Below are positions 32,902 through 41,879 of a stretch of 64,000 bases of DNA, piece after piece. The position numbers and the translations under genes were made by a program. This stretch comes from CAXSBA01 sp965277105. Its GTDB lineage: Bacteria > Spirochaetota > UBA12135 > COTS27 > CAXSBA01. Location: contig OZ255710.1 in the NCBI GenBank assembly GCA_965277105.1, positions 1,621,130 through 1,685,129 of the forward strand, given 5' to 3'. Each line of letters begins with the position of its first letter. Position 1 is the first letter of the stretch. Below the pieces are notes generated by a model. It was not told the DNA's origin and did no database searches. It saw only the letters and a list, made by a program, of their open reading frames with translations.

Positions 32902-34758
32902 TTATAGGAAATGTAAAAGAGCGTCGATATCTTTTTTATTCAATTTAGTCCTTTGATAAATTTCTTCTGGCGAAAGGGTTTTGATTTCTTCTAAGTTTTG
33001 AAAATTTTGTAGTACTTTTTTAATTTTTACGGGACCGAAATTCTTAATCTTGGTTAATCTACTCGTAAGGGTTTCTTTGGTCCTTCGTGAAGCATGACGG
33101 CTATTGACAAAACGATGGGTTTCATCGCGAATGCTAACTAAGAGCCTTAAAACAGGGTGAGAAAAAGGCAGGCTAATCCCTTCAGCTAATCTTGGTAGAA
33201 AAATCGTTTCCTTTTTTTTAGCTAGGGAAATAACTGGAGTTTCCGTGATTCCTAGAGCAGTTAGACTAGCTTGGGCTTTGCCTAGTTGCCCTTTCCCGCC
33301 ATCAATCAGCACCAAATCGGGTAATTTTTTTTTTTCTTGGAGTAAGCGGGAGTACCTTCTAGTGATCACTTCTTCCATGCTTTTAAAATCATCTTGAATA
33401 GCAGTTGATTTTACATTAAACACCCGATAATCTTTAGGACTTTTTTTACCCTTATAAAAACTTACCATTCCCCCCATTATCCCTTGATTAGCAGTGTTGG
33501 CTATGTCGAAGGATTCAATCACTTGGGGTAGAGTAGGAAGGCCTAAAAGATCTCTTAGGACAACTAGCACCTCGTTTTCCTGAGGTTTCTCTTTTTGCTG
33601 AATAGCCTCATAACGCGAGTTAGCTCTAGCTAATTCTAATAAACGTAGTTTGTTCCCCTTTTGAGGAATTTTAACTTTGACAAAATGAGGGTTGATTATC
33701 TCGGGAAAAGCAAGAGCAAAAGCCTGGTTAATCACTTCGCTAATTTCTTGATGAAAATTGTCATAAAAAAAACTTTCCGATAATAATATTTGATTAATTT
33801 TTTCTTGGTAATTTTTATAAAATTCAAAGAGAAACTGGCTTAATAATTCTTTTAGAGGGGGACTAAAACTATCTTTAGAAAAAAGAAATTTCCCCTTAAA
33901 AGGAAAACTTTCTTTTTGAATTAATTTCCCCCCACGAAACTTAAGAATAGTCATCACGATAATCTTATCAGATGTAAGAAAATCAATAACATCAAAATCG
34001 TCTTCTTTAAGCCATTCTACACTTTGTTGTTTCCCCTCCGTTTTGATAAGGATCAGGCTTTCTTTTAATAGTTGAGCTTTTTCATAGTTTTGCTTTTTAA
34101 TGGCAATCTGCATTTGCTCGTTAATCTTTTTGATTAAGGGATTTTTGTTTTTTCCTAGTAGGGTTTTTATTTCATGGTTAATGGTAGTAGTTTTTTCTTG
34201 GGGAACGTTGCCCGTGCAATAATCTAAGCATTGCCCTAAATCGAAATAAAAGCAGGGCTTGAAGTTAGCTGGGAATTTTTTCCTTAGGCATTTTTTTAAA
34301 GGGTATAGTAGATTGAAAATTTTAAGGTAATTATCAACGACTTGAACATTGGGATACGGACCAAAGTAAATCCCTTTTTTACCTTTTATTCGAGTTTTTA
34401 ATAACTGAGGAAATTTCTCATGAGTAGTGAGTAAGAGGTAGGGGTAGGTTTTATTGTCCTTTAAATCAATGTTAAAAAAAGGCTGGTACTGTTTAATTAG
34501 ATTATTTTCTAAGATAAGAGCTTCTCGTTCGTTATTGGTGGTAATAAACTCAATGGCATTTATTTTTTGAACTAAGATTTCGGTAATTTTTCTTTGGCTT
34601 TGTTTGGTGAAATAAGAAGCAACCCTTTTTTTTAAATTTTTAGCTTTGCCAATATAGATAATTTTTTTATTTTCATCGAGCATTTTATAGATGCCGGCAG
34701 CTGAAGGGAAAGTGGCGATTTTTTTTTTCAAGAGTGAGTCGGGGGAATGGTCACTCAT
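32902..34758 (-). CDS. uvrC: Excinuclease ABC subunit C
   Basis: UvrC makes both incisions in nucleotide excision repair. The 618-residue protein has the GIY-YIG nuclease domain at the start (AGIYKMLDENKKIIYIGKA), a cysteine cluster near 168-180, the UVR domain (about 205-240) that meets UvrB, and the RNase H-like second nuclease domain (ESFDIANTANQGIMGGMV, LVLIDGGKGQL, ETHRFVNSRHA). Tandem helix-hairpin-helix motifs at the C-terminus include IKNFGPVKIKKVL. Length and order are normal. It lies in a minus-strand run with the small DUF350 gene 22 bases upstream. Confidence 0.95.
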   Translation of the reverse strand: MSDHSPDSLLKKKIATFPSAAGIYKMLDENKKIIYIGKAKNLKKRVASYFTKQSQRKITEILVQKINAIEFITTNNEREALILENNLIKQYQPFFNIDLKDNKTYPYLLLTTHEKFPQLLKTRIKGKKGIYFGPYPNVQVVDNYLKIFNLLYPLKKCLRKKFPANFKPCFYFDLGQCLDYCTGNVPQEKTTTINHEIKTLLGKNKNPLIKKINEQMQIAIKKQNYEKAQLLKESLILIKTEGKQQSVEWLKEDDFDVIDFLTSDKIIVMTILKFRGGKLIQKESFPFKGKFLFSKDSFSPPLKELLSQFLFEFYKNYQEKINQILLSESFFYDNFHQEISEVINQAFALAFPEIINPHFVKVKIPQKGNKLRLLELARANSRYEAIQQKEKPQENEVLVVLRDLLGLPTLPQVIESFDIANTANQGIMGGMVSFYKGKKSPKDYRVFNVKSTAIQDDFKSMEEVITRRYSRLLQEKKKLPDLVLIDGGKGQLGKAQASLTALGITETPVISLAKKKETIFLPRLAEGISLPFSHPVLRLLVSIRDETHRFVNSRHASRRTKETLTSRLTKIKNFGPVKIKKVLQNFQNLEEIKTLSPEEIYQRTKLNKKDIDALLHFL

Positions 34759-34780
34759 AAAAAATGAATAAAAAAATTAT

Positions 34781-34987
34781 TTATAGGCTAAAAAGTCCAG
34801 TTACTAAACCAATCATGATAAAAATCCCAGCAAAAACAAAAGCGGCGGCTTTATTGCCTTGCTTCACTTCATTCCCTAGAGAAAATCCAAAAACTACCTT
34901 GGAAATTTTTATCGTGATGAACATAAAAAGTAAGGCAACGATGTTAGCTAAAATTAAATTGAGTAGATGATTAAAAATATTTTCCAT
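34781..34987 (-). CDS. Half-length DUF350 membrane protein
   Basis: This 68-residue protein has two transmembrane helices flanking VVFGFSLGNEVKQGNKAAAFVFAGIFI, which is the signature repeat of DUF350 (YjfL/UPF0719) proteins. Typical members have four helices from two such units; this one has a single unit. It lies 10 bases after rho and 22 before uvrC. An overlapping plus-strand frame of equal length is basic and featureless, so the minus strand is preferred. Function is unknown. Confidence 0.7.
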   Translation of the reverse strand: MENIFNHLLNLILANIVALLFMFITIKISKVVFGFSLGNEVKQGNKAAAFVFAGIFIMIGLVTGLFSL

Positions 34988-34997
34988 AGTTTTTTTA

Positions 34998-36428
34998 TTA
35001 ACTTCCTGAATTCATCGCTTGCAGGAAGCCTGTATTGCTTTTCGTCATCTGCATTTTTTCCATCACGAGTTTAATTACTTCCACTTCTTCTAAATCTCCC
35101 AGGGCATTACGAAGGGCAAATAGCTTGCTGATAACGTCTTTATCCAAAAGTAAATCTTCTCTACGGGTTCCACTTTTTTTAAGGTCAACTGATGGGAAAA
35201 TTCTTCTCTCGGCTATTTTTCTATTTAAAACGAGTTCCATATTTCCCGTTCCTTTAAATTCTTCGAAAATTACTTCATCCATTTTACTTCCCGTGTCGAC
35301 TAAAGCGGTGGCAATAATTGATAATGATCCTCCTTCTTCAATGTTACGAGCGGCGCCAAAAAACCTTTTCGGTCGATGCAGAGCGTTAGAATCAACTCCT
35401 CCCGATAAAATTTTCCCCGAAGCTGGTTCTACTTGATTATAAGCTCGAGCTAAGCGAGTTAGACTATCTAAAAGGATAACCACATCGTATTTCTGCTCGA
35501 CTAACCTTTTTGCTTTTTCTAGAACAATTCGGGCTACATTGACATGCCGAGAAGCTGGTTCATCAAAAGTCGAAGAAATCACTTCAGCATCGACATTCCT
35601 TTTCATATCGGTTACCTCCTCAGGCCTTTCATCAATTAAAAGTACAATGACGAATACTTCAGGATGATTATAACGAATAGAGTTGGCAATGGTTTGCAGT
35701 AAAATAGTTTTCCCGGCTTTAGGAGGAGAAACAATCATAGCCCTTTGTCCTTTGCCAATAGGAGCGAATAAATCAATTATCCTCGTAGAGTAGTTTCCAC
35801 TCGTCATTTCTAAAGTGAATTTCCTAGTGGCGTAATAAGGGGTTAGCGAATCAAAAGAAACACGATTTTTAAAATTGGTTATGGTTTCTACTGGTTTAAA
35901 GTTAATTTCGTTTACTTTTTGAATCGCGAAATATTTCTCGTTTGATTTAGGGGTGCGTAAATAGCCCTTGACAATATCTCCAGTACGAAGTCCAAAATTT
36001 CTGATTTGAATAGAGGATATGTAAATATCTTCTGGCCCGGGAACATAATTGCATTCAGCAGATCGGAGAAAACCGTACCCATCTTGCATTTTTTCAAATA
36101 CCCCCCCACCGATTACTTGGGTCTTATATTGATGAACTGCTTTTTCTAGTATTTTAAAAACTAACCTTTGCTTAGTTACCTCTTCTTCTAAATTAAGGTC
36201 TAGCTCTTTGGCTATTCCCATCAGCTCATTCATGTCTTTATTATTAACTTCTTCAATGTCAATAAATTGAACATTTTTAAAGCTGGTGATTTTGGCTTTC
36301 CTTTTATTATTCCACGGGGTGTTTAACGAAAATGATTCGCTTTTTATTGAAGGATCTTTTTTTTTAATGATTTTGATTTTTTTAGTAGAACTATTTTGCT
36401 CATTAAGGTTCGTTGTTTTTGTGTCCAT
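34998..36428 (-). CDS. rho: Transcription termination factor Rho
   Basis: Rho is a hexameric RNA-dependent ATPase that ends transcription. From the ATG at 36428 it has 476 residues: a lysine- and serine-rich N-terminal extension of about 60 residues, the Rho N domain (DMNELMGIAKELDL), the RNA-binding cold-shock-like domain (GFLRS, YVPGPEDIYISSIQIRNFGL) and the ATPase core (PPKAGKT, VIVLLIDERPEEVTDM, LLDSLTRLARAYN, GGVDSNALHRPKRFFGAARN). A longer frame from a TTG at 36470 adds 14 residues with no support. tRNA-Phe lies 222 bases upstream. Confidence 0.95.
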   Translation of the reverse strand: MDTKTTNLNEQNSSTKKIKIIKKKDPSIKSESFSLNTPWNNKRKAKITSFKNVQFIDIEEVNNKDMNELMGIAKELDLNLEEEVTKQRLVFKILEKAVHQYKTQVIGGGVFEKMQDGYGFLRSAECNYVPGPEDIYISSIQIRNFGLRTGDIVKGYLRTPKSNEKYFAIQKVNEINFKPVETITNFKNRVSFDSLTPYYATRKFTLEMTSGNYSTRIIDLFAPIGKGQRAMIVSPPKAGKTILLQTIANSIRYNHPEVFVIVLLIDERPEEVTDMKRNVDAEVISSTFDEPASRHVNVARIVLEKAKRLVEQKYDVVILLDSLTRLARAYNQVEPASGKILSGGVDSNALHRPKRFFGAARNIEEGGSLSIIATALVDTGSKMDEVIFEEFKGTGNMELVLNRKIAERRIFPSVDLKKSGTRREDLLLDKDVISKLFALRNALGDLEEVEVIKLVMEKMQMTKSNTGFLQAMNSGS

Positions 36429-36650
36429 GTTTTTTCTCTTAAATAAGGATTTAGCTTTCAAAATAATCAAAAAACGAAATAGATTGCTTAGATGTAAAAC
36501 TTAAATTTGGAGTAAAGTTTAATGATTATATTAAATTTCTAAAAAAGAACTATGCTTATCCCTATAAGTATAAAATAAAATTAATTTTATGTCAATAATT
36601 TAATTTCTCCTAAATCAATTGGAGATGAATTGAAAATAAATAAATTTAAG

Positions 36651-36723
<73 letters not shown>

Positions 36724-36856
36724 TTATTTAAAAAAAATTAAGATTACATAATTTTACTATAAAAAATTAAAATAGTAGTAAGAAATAATTCTATATTAAT
36801 ATTCCTCAAAATTTTTTAAAAAAATATTCCTTGCTATATTTAACTAAGAGAAAAAA

Positions 36857-37648
36857 TTAAGTTTTTTTCTTCAATTGTTTCTCGATTATTCTCCTTAGTT
36901 TTTCTAAGCTACCTCCTGCTGTGGCGTTAATCTTAAAATCAACTACCGAAGACAAAGGGGTGGCGTCGGGATTGATTTCTACCGTTAGGAGTTCCTGGGC
37001 TTTAGCGAAATAAATAGGCGAGGTAATATAGGGGAAGCTACTAGTAGTGCCTACTGAAAAAACGGCTTTTAATTTTTTATTGCTTAAAATTTTTTCTAGG
37101 GCAAAAATTTTTTTAGGGTCTAAGCTTTCTTCAAAAAGCACAACATCGGGACGTAAAATCCCTGAGCACTCGGGACATCTAGGAAGAGATGACAACTTAG
37201 CGTAATCCTGCACTATTTCGGCAAAGGGGCAAAGGGTGCATTGGATTTTCCCTAAGCTCCCGTGAATAGGGATAATGTTTTTTGTTTTAGTTTTTTGATG
37301 GAATAAATCAACGTTTTGAGTAAAAACAAAAACCGAAAAATATTCTTCTAATGCTTTAATCGCCAGATGGGCTAAGTTGGGTTTTTTATCACGAGAATTT
37401 TTTTCTAAAAGATGCAAGTACTTCCACGTTAAACTAGGGTTAGCGGAAAAAACGCTAGCTGAGAGAATTTCTTCAATGCGGTAGCCATTATCTACTATTT
37501 CGTCTTCATAAAGCCCATTAACCCCGCGATAGGTGGGCAGTCCCGATTCTGCTGAAATTCCCGCACCAGTAATGAAGAGGAGGGCATCTTTATACTCTAG
37601 TTTTTTACTAATTTCTATTAGTTTTTCTTGCTCAACTTTTTCTAGCAT
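36857..37648 (-). CDS. Sir2-family NAD-dependent protein deacylase
   Basis: Sirtuins remove acyl groups from lysines using NAD+. The 263-residue protein has TGAGISAESGLPTYRG (about 28-43), FTQNVDLFH, the catalytic histidine in PIHGSLGKIQC, the zinc cysteines in CTLC and CPEC, and RPDVVLFEESL, with VGTTSSFPYI near the end. The usual Ala-Gly-Ile-Pro context and Tyr/Arg residues of CobB desuccinylases are not clearly seen, so acyl specificity is open. The start overlaps the end of dapE by 17 bases on the same strand. Confidence 0.9.
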   Translation of the reverse strand: MLEKVEQEKLIEISKKLEYKDALLFITGAGISAESGLPTYRGVNGLYEDEIVDNGYRIEEILSASVFSANPSLTWKYLHLLEKNSRDKKPNLAHLAIKALEEYFSVFVFTQNVDLFHQKTKTKNIIPIHGSLGKIQCTLCPFAEIVQDYAKLSSLPRCPECSGILRPDVVLFEESLDPKKIFALEKILSNKKLKAVFSVGTTSSFPYITSPIYFAKAQELLTVEINPDATPLSSVVDFKINATAGGSLEKLRRIIEKQLKKKT

Positions 37649-38741
37649 CTTGTTGGTTAGTTAAAAAGTTTATAAGTAATTCGCTATAAGTTTTCATCAA
37701 ATCAAACCGAGCAAATTCATTTTTTTTATGGCACTGCTCGACAAGTCCAGGCCCAAAGTTAAAAGCGGGGATTTTTAAACTAGCGAACTGAGCCACATCC
37801 GTCCATGCTTGTTTGGCTTTAATGGGGGTAGCTATTTGCTTTAAAGCTTTTTTCAGTAAAGTCGTAGTAATCACTTTCCCTGCGGGAGAAGCCGAGTAGA
37901 TATCGGTAGTTAAATTTTTTATTTTTACCGCTTTAAGGTAGTTATTAATAAATTTTTTTGCTTGTGGAATAGTTTTCTCTGGAGTAAAGCGAAAATTAAT
38001 ATTTCCCTGCCAGTAGCCGGGTAAAGAGGTTATCCCTTTCTCACTTTCGCTCTCAGTTAGTTGGATTACTTCGTAAAAATCAACCCCCATGATGCTTTTT
38101 TTTTTAGGCTTCGTCTGGGCAATGTTTTGGATAAGTGGTAAAGCCGCATACAAAGCATTTTTACCTTGCCAAGGCCTAGCTGAATGACAAGCTTCACCAG
38201 TTACTTTTACTTTCATATGTAGGCTACCTAAGCAACCGAGATGAATTTCATTATCAGTTGGCTCCCCGACTAGGGCTAAATCTAGGGTTGTAAAATATTT
38301 GGGGAATTGTTGAATAAGCTCGTATAACCCATTATCTTTTAGAGCAGTTTTTTCTTCGCGGGCATAAAAAATAAAGGATAAATTATAATGGCTTAAAATT
38401 CTTTTTAAAAGATGGTGGTCTTTTAGTATTTCTAAAAAAATGGCTAAGCTAGCTTGCATATCAGAAGCTCCCGCTCCATAGACTAGATTCTTGTTTTTAA
38501 CCAAACGAGCAGGGAAAAAATCCGGAACCACATCTAAATGCCCAACTAGGGCAATATGGGGGAGCCCTGGGGTAAGGGGGGAGTGTAAAATCAGGGAATT
38601 ATTGGATTCTAAAATTTGGTAAAATTTAGCCTTGGTGGCAATTTTTTTAACGTGCTTGGTTAATTTTTCTTCTTGAAAAGTAGGGGAAGGGATATTGAGA
38701 ATGGCAATAAAAGTGTCTAAGAGTTTTTGATGGTTGAGCAA
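37632..38741 (-). CDS. dapE: Succinyl-diaminopimelate desuccinylase (M20 family)
   Basis: DapE removes succinate from N-succinyl-LL-DAP on the way to lysine and the peptidoglycan crosslinker. The 369-residue protein has the M20 metal ligands in VGHLDVVP, GAGASDMQAS, FYAREEKT, GEPTDNEI and the C-terminal FNFGPGLVEQCHKKNE. A dimerisation domain lies at about 175-285. The ACHSARPWQGKNAL and TDVAQFA segments fit DapE over other M20 amidohydrolases. It starts at a TTG (38741); no better start exists upstream. Confidence 0.82.
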   Translation of the reverse strand: MLNHQKLLDTFIAILNIPSPTFQEEKLTKHVKKIATKAKFYQILESNNSLILHSPLTPGLPHIALVGHLDVVPDFFPARLVKNKNLVYGAGASDMQASLAIFLEILKDHHLLKRILSHYNLSFIFYAREEKTALKDNGLYELIQQFPKYFTTLDLALVGEPTDNEIHLGCLGSLHMKVKVTGEACHSARPWQGKNALYAALPLIQNIAQTKPKKKSIMGVDFYEVIQLTESESEKGITSLPGYWQGNINFRFTPEKTIPQAKKFINNYLKAVKIKNLTTDIYSASPAGKVITTTLLKKALKQIATPIKAKQAWTDVAQFASLKIPAFNFGPGLVEQCHKKNEFARFDLMKTYSELLINFLTNQQDARKS

Positions 38742-38758
38742 ATAGCAAAAGCCTTTTA

Positions 38759-39076
38759 TTACATAAGGGCTTTTATTTCGTTAAAAGCAGCGACTTTTTC
38801 TTTTACTTTCGTTTTTTTGATGGCCTTACGAATAATATTATCCATTTGACTTTCATTAAAATTTTCCTGCAATTGAATGAGTAACTCTAAAATATCTTCA
38901 TTGCCGTGAATGTTATAAATTTGAACATCGTCGTATTGAAATAAATCTGAAAGCTGATTAATGGAGCCACCTACGGTTTGGTCATTAAAATTTTTTTCTA
39001 GATTGCTTAAGCGGTCAATCTTTTTATGCATTTTTTTAAGGTCTCTTTCTTTTCTTTCTAAATCCGTTCGTTTCAA
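38759..39076 (-). CDS. Small coiled-coil protein of unknown function
   Basis: This 105-residue acidic and basic mixed protein begins with a short coiled coil (RKERDLKKMHKKIDRLSNLE) and continues with helical segments. I recognise no family. The start is a TTG preceded by GGAG at a 10-base spacing. It lies 17 bases upstream of dapE and 115 bases after the next gene on the same strand. No membrane segment or cysteine is present. It is probably a real gene, because it fills the gap with a ribosome-binding site and normal codon use. Confidence 0.55.
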   Translation of the reverse strand: MKRTDLERKERDLKKMHKKIDRLSNLEKNFNDQTVGGSINQLSDLFQYDDVQIYNIHGNEDILELLIQLQENFNESQMDNIIRKAIKKTKVKEKVAAFNEIKALM

Positions 39077-39191
39077 GGTGAATTCTCCAATTAATTATAA
39101 TAATATTATACCATAAAAAGAGATTTTTGGGAAGCCTTAATCCTAAAATCCCCATCTGCTAGAAGAGAGAATTTTGAGCGCTTTTAAACGC

Positions 39192-39674
39192 TTAAAGGGT
39201 AGTTTTTAAAGTGGGAAAAAGCTCCTGGTATTTTTGGAAAACCCAGCTTTTGGTTAATTTACTCTCCCAGGGTTTGTTAATAAATTCTTCTTTGGTGGTG
39301 ATGTCGTTGTTAAAAACAATGGAGTTTTTGGTAATTTTTCCTGCTATGATTTCTTTTTTTAGATAATATTTTTGCGTTGCTACAATATTATTATTTTCAT
39401 CTCGGTAAAAAAAAAGTTGATGAAAAACATCTAAATCATAAGTAGCTTTTATCTTTTTGAAAATATGAGTTAAACTATCGATTGAGCAGCCAGATAAATC
39501 ATAAGGATTATGAAAGAAAAAAAATTGCTGGTACTTTGAAAAATATTCTCCGGGGGTAGCTTTTTGATGAGATTTCCAAACCTGAACGAAATTTGACAAC
39601 TCTTGGTTGACGGCGTTTAACTCATTGTTTTGTAGCGTTCTAGGGAAAGCATAAATCCAAAAGTTTTTATTCAT
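39192..39674 (-). CDS. Conserved hypothetical protein with a GCSID motif
   Basis: This 160-residue cytoplasmic protein contains SGCSIDSLTHIFKKI near the middle and FWIYAFPRTL at the start. It resembles a family common in Bacteroidota that is often mislabelled ABC transporter ATPase, although it has no Walker motifs. The cysteine and aspartate of GCSID are its fixed feature, but the role is unknown. I chose the ATG at 39674 over the TTG one codon earlier. The lipoprotein-exporter ATPase gene lies 37 bases upstream. Confidence 0.55.
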   Translation of the reverse strand: MNKNFWIYAFPRTLQNNELNAVNQELSNFVQVWKSHQKATPGEYFSKYQQFFFFHNPYDLSGCSIDSLTHIFKKIKATYDLDVFHQLFFYRDENNNIVATQKYYLKKEIIAGKITKNSIVFNNDITTKEEFINKPWESKLTKSWVFQKYQELFPTLKTTL

Positions 39675-39711
39675 CAATAAGAATTATATTATCAATAACT
39701 AATCCCTTCCT

Positions 39712-40413
39712 TTAAGAAATTTTTCGAAGGCTTTTGTTTTTTATTTGATAGATCACATCACATTTTTGGCTTAAAGCTGAAGAGTGAGTGGCTATTAAAA
39801 AACTGCACTTAAAAGTGGTGGAAAATTTTCTAAATAAATCAAAAATTGCTAGGCTATTTTTTTCATCTAAATTGCCTGTGGGCTCGTCGGCAAAAATAAT
39901 TTTCGGGCTATTAATTAAAGCCCGGGCAATAGCGGTTCGCTGGGCTTCTCCTCCCGAGAGTTCACCAATGTTGTGGTTCACTCTTCTCCCTAACCCAACT
40001 TCTTCTAAAAGTTCTACCGCTTTCTGTTTAATTTTTTTATAATTTTTTTGATAAATCATCCCAGGAAGGACGACGTTTTCTAAAACATTAAGTTCTTTAA
40101 TTAAATTAAAATATTGAAAAACAAAACCAATTTTTTTATTTCTAATTTCTGCTAGTTGCTTTTCTTTTAACTTGGTTATAATAATGTTATCGAGAATTAT
40201 TTCCCCTGCTTTAGGGGTGTCGAGACCTGCTGCTAAATTTAAAAAAGTAGATTTGCCGACTCCGCTTTTCCCAGTGATAGCTACGATTTTTTTCTCGGTT
40301 AAATCAAGAGAAATATTTTCTAAAAAATTAGTTTCTTGATTATCAATTATAAAGCTATGGGATAAATTTTTAATCCTAAAAAAAGGAGAAGAGGGGTTAT
40401 TTTTTTTATTCAT
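39712..40413 (-). CDS. lolD: Lipoprotein-releasing/MacB-type ABC transporter ATP-binding protein
   Basis: This 233-residue ATPase has Walker A GKSGVGKST, Q-loop FVFQYFNLI, signature LSGGEAQR, Walker B IIFADEPTGNLDE and switch histidine ATHSSAL, all typical of the LolD/FtsE/MacB class. With the adjacent permease it probably extracts lipoproteins from the inner membrane for transfer to the outer membrane. The ATG at 40413 overlaps the permease stop by 8 bases. A longer TTG form is possible but not needed. The pairing with a LolC/E-type permease supports the Lol name. Confidence 0.85.
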   Translation of the reverse strand: MNKKNNPSSPFFRIKNLSHSFIIDNQETNFLENISLDLTEKKIVAITGKSGVGKSTFLNLAAGLDTPKAGEIILDNIIITKLKEKQLAEIRNKKIGFVFQYFNLIKELNVLENVVLPGMIYQKNYKKIKQKAVELLEEVGLGRRVNHNIGELSGGEAQRTAIARALINSPKIIFADEPTGNLDEKNSLAIFDLFRKFSTTFKCSFLIATHSSALSQKCDVIYQIKNKSLRKIS

Positions 40414-41716
40414 AGCGGATGTTTTCAATAGGCTTTAGCCTAGCTGCTTTAAACGAAGCAATCAAACTACAAATTAAAGAAAGGACAATGGCAATGCTCA
40501 TAAAAAAAACCACCCTAGATATGCTCACATCACTAGGGATAGTATTGAGGTAGTAAATGCCTTTAGGAAAAAATTCAAAAGGAACGAACTCTTGATTTTC
40601 AAAAAAAACACTGGTGATTAAAAAAGCAATGCCCGAGAAAAAATTGATAATGTACTCTATAGCGCTAATGAGAATTTTTATTTCTAAAGAAATAAGGTAA
40701 CCCAAAATTCCCCCTAAAAAAGCCCCTAAGGAGCTGATGATTGATCCTTGGATTAAAAAAATCTGGACTAAATGACTTGCTTTCATGCCAATGGTTTTTA
40801 AAATGCCGATTTCTCGTTTCCGCTCAACAATCATTACTAACTGAGAACTAGTAACATTAAAAACTGCCACTAATAAAATTAACGACATGATTAAATACAT
40901 AAGGGTTTTTTCTAAAGTTAAAGCTTTAAAAAAGTTGAAATTGATTTCTTGCCAAGTGTAAAAGCTATAATCTTTTCCGTACTTTTCTACTAGTTTGTTT
41001 TTAAGTTTATCGATTTGCCAAACGTTATCTATCTTAACATCAATAGATTTTACTTGGTTGGGCCTACGAAATTTTTTCTGTAAGGTTTTGAGAGATACAT
41101 AAATAACTCCAATATCAAAATCTTGAAAGCCAGTTTCGAAAGTTCCCTTCACTACTGTAGTAATCGGAGTGGGTTGGATATTAAGCGACAAAGAGTTTTT
41201 TTCAACTACGAAAAGTTTTAGTCGGTCATTCGGCTTAATGAAGTAATTGCTTGCTAGTTTTTCTCCTATTAAAGTGGAGTAGGTTTTCGCTAAATCCCTT
41301 TCTCCTCTTTTGATAGTAAATAGTTCGCCCATTTCTTGGTCATCGGTAAAAGACGTTTCATCAACTCCTCTTACTAGTATGGGCTCAAAGTTATTGTAAA
41401 ACTGGGCCATGCCCTGAACTTCAATATAGGGGACAGCCGAAACAATTTCTGAGTTTTCTTCTTTTAAATCTTTTATAAAATTTTGATAATCTTTAATATA
41501 AGTGTTGTCGTCTTTGGTGATAACTAAATGCCCCTTTACCCCTAATATTTTTGTTTTAATCTCTTCTTGAAATCCCACCAAAACCGAGAGTACAATAATA
41601 GGCACCATAACTCCTAGACTAATTCCTAGAATAGAAATAATTGTCATTAATGAAAAATTTGATTTTTTATTCTTAGGCTTTAAAAACCTAGTGCTAATCA
41701 AAAATTTCACTTTCAT
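40406..41716 (-). CDS. lolC: Lipoprotein-releasing ABC transporter permease (LolC/LolE type)
   Basis: This 436-residue permease has the LolC/E layout: an N-terminal block FLISTRFLKPK, the first helix with SILGISLGVMVPIIVLSVLVGFQ, and a large periplasmic MacB-PCD domain (about 60-275). Three C-terminal helices follow, with the ERKREIGILKTIGM coupling segment, QIFLIQGSIISSLGAFLGGILGY and a final SFKAARLKPIENIRYE. A single C/E-type subunit with one ATPase would act as a homodimer, as in Lol systems with LolF. The gene is 160 bases downstream of flaA, beyond a terminator. Confidence 0.85.
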   Translation of the reverse strand: MKVKFLISTRFLKPKNKKSNFSLMTIISILGISLGVMVPIIVLSVLVGFQEEIKTKILGVKGHLVITKDDNTYIKDYQNFIKDLKEENSEIVSAVPYIEVQGMAQFYNNFEPILVRGVDETSFTDDQEMGELFTIKRGERDLAKTYSTLIGEKLASNYFIKPNDRLKLFVVEKNSLSLNIQPTPITTVVKGTFETGFQDFDIGVIYVSLKTLQKKFRRPNQVKSIDVKIDNVWQIDKLKNKLVEKYGKDYSFYTWQEINFNFFKALTLEKTLMYLIMSLILLVAVFNVTSSQLVMIVERKREIGILKTIGMKASHLVQIFLIQGSIISSLGAFLGGILGYLISLEIKILISAIEYIINFFSGIAFLITSVFFENQEFVPFEFFPKGIYYLNTIPSDVSISRVVFFMSIAIVLSLICSLIASFKAARLKPIENIRYE

Positions 41717-41783
41717 TTTTTGATGTATATTAAGTTATATACTGAAGAAAAGTAGAATAGAGTATTTTTTTAGAAAAAAATTC

Positions 41784-41835
41784 ATCCTAAACTAATAAAA
41801 CTAGTTATTTTTAGTAGCTTTTATTAGTTTAGGAT
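41784..41835 (-). terminator. Rho-independent terminator after flaA
   Basis: ATCCTAAACTAATAAAA (41784-41800) is a perfect 17-base complement of 41819-41835. On the minus strand the stem is followed within three bases by a run of seven T. It lies 44 bases past the flaA stop and upstream of the lol genes. Confidence 0.85.
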
Positions 41836-41879
41836 ATAAAAAACCTGTTAATAAATAAAAAAAATAATGTTTTTACTTT

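Noticed and set aside
34764..34970. Plus-strand 68-codon ORF opposite the DUF350 gene
   Set aside because: It mirrors the minus-strand gene, is lysine-rich without domain features, and the minus-strand product has a clear family signature.
39192..39674. ABC transporter ATPase (a common database label for this protein family)
   Set aside because: There are no Walker A, Walker B or signature motifs, so the label is not supported by the sequence.
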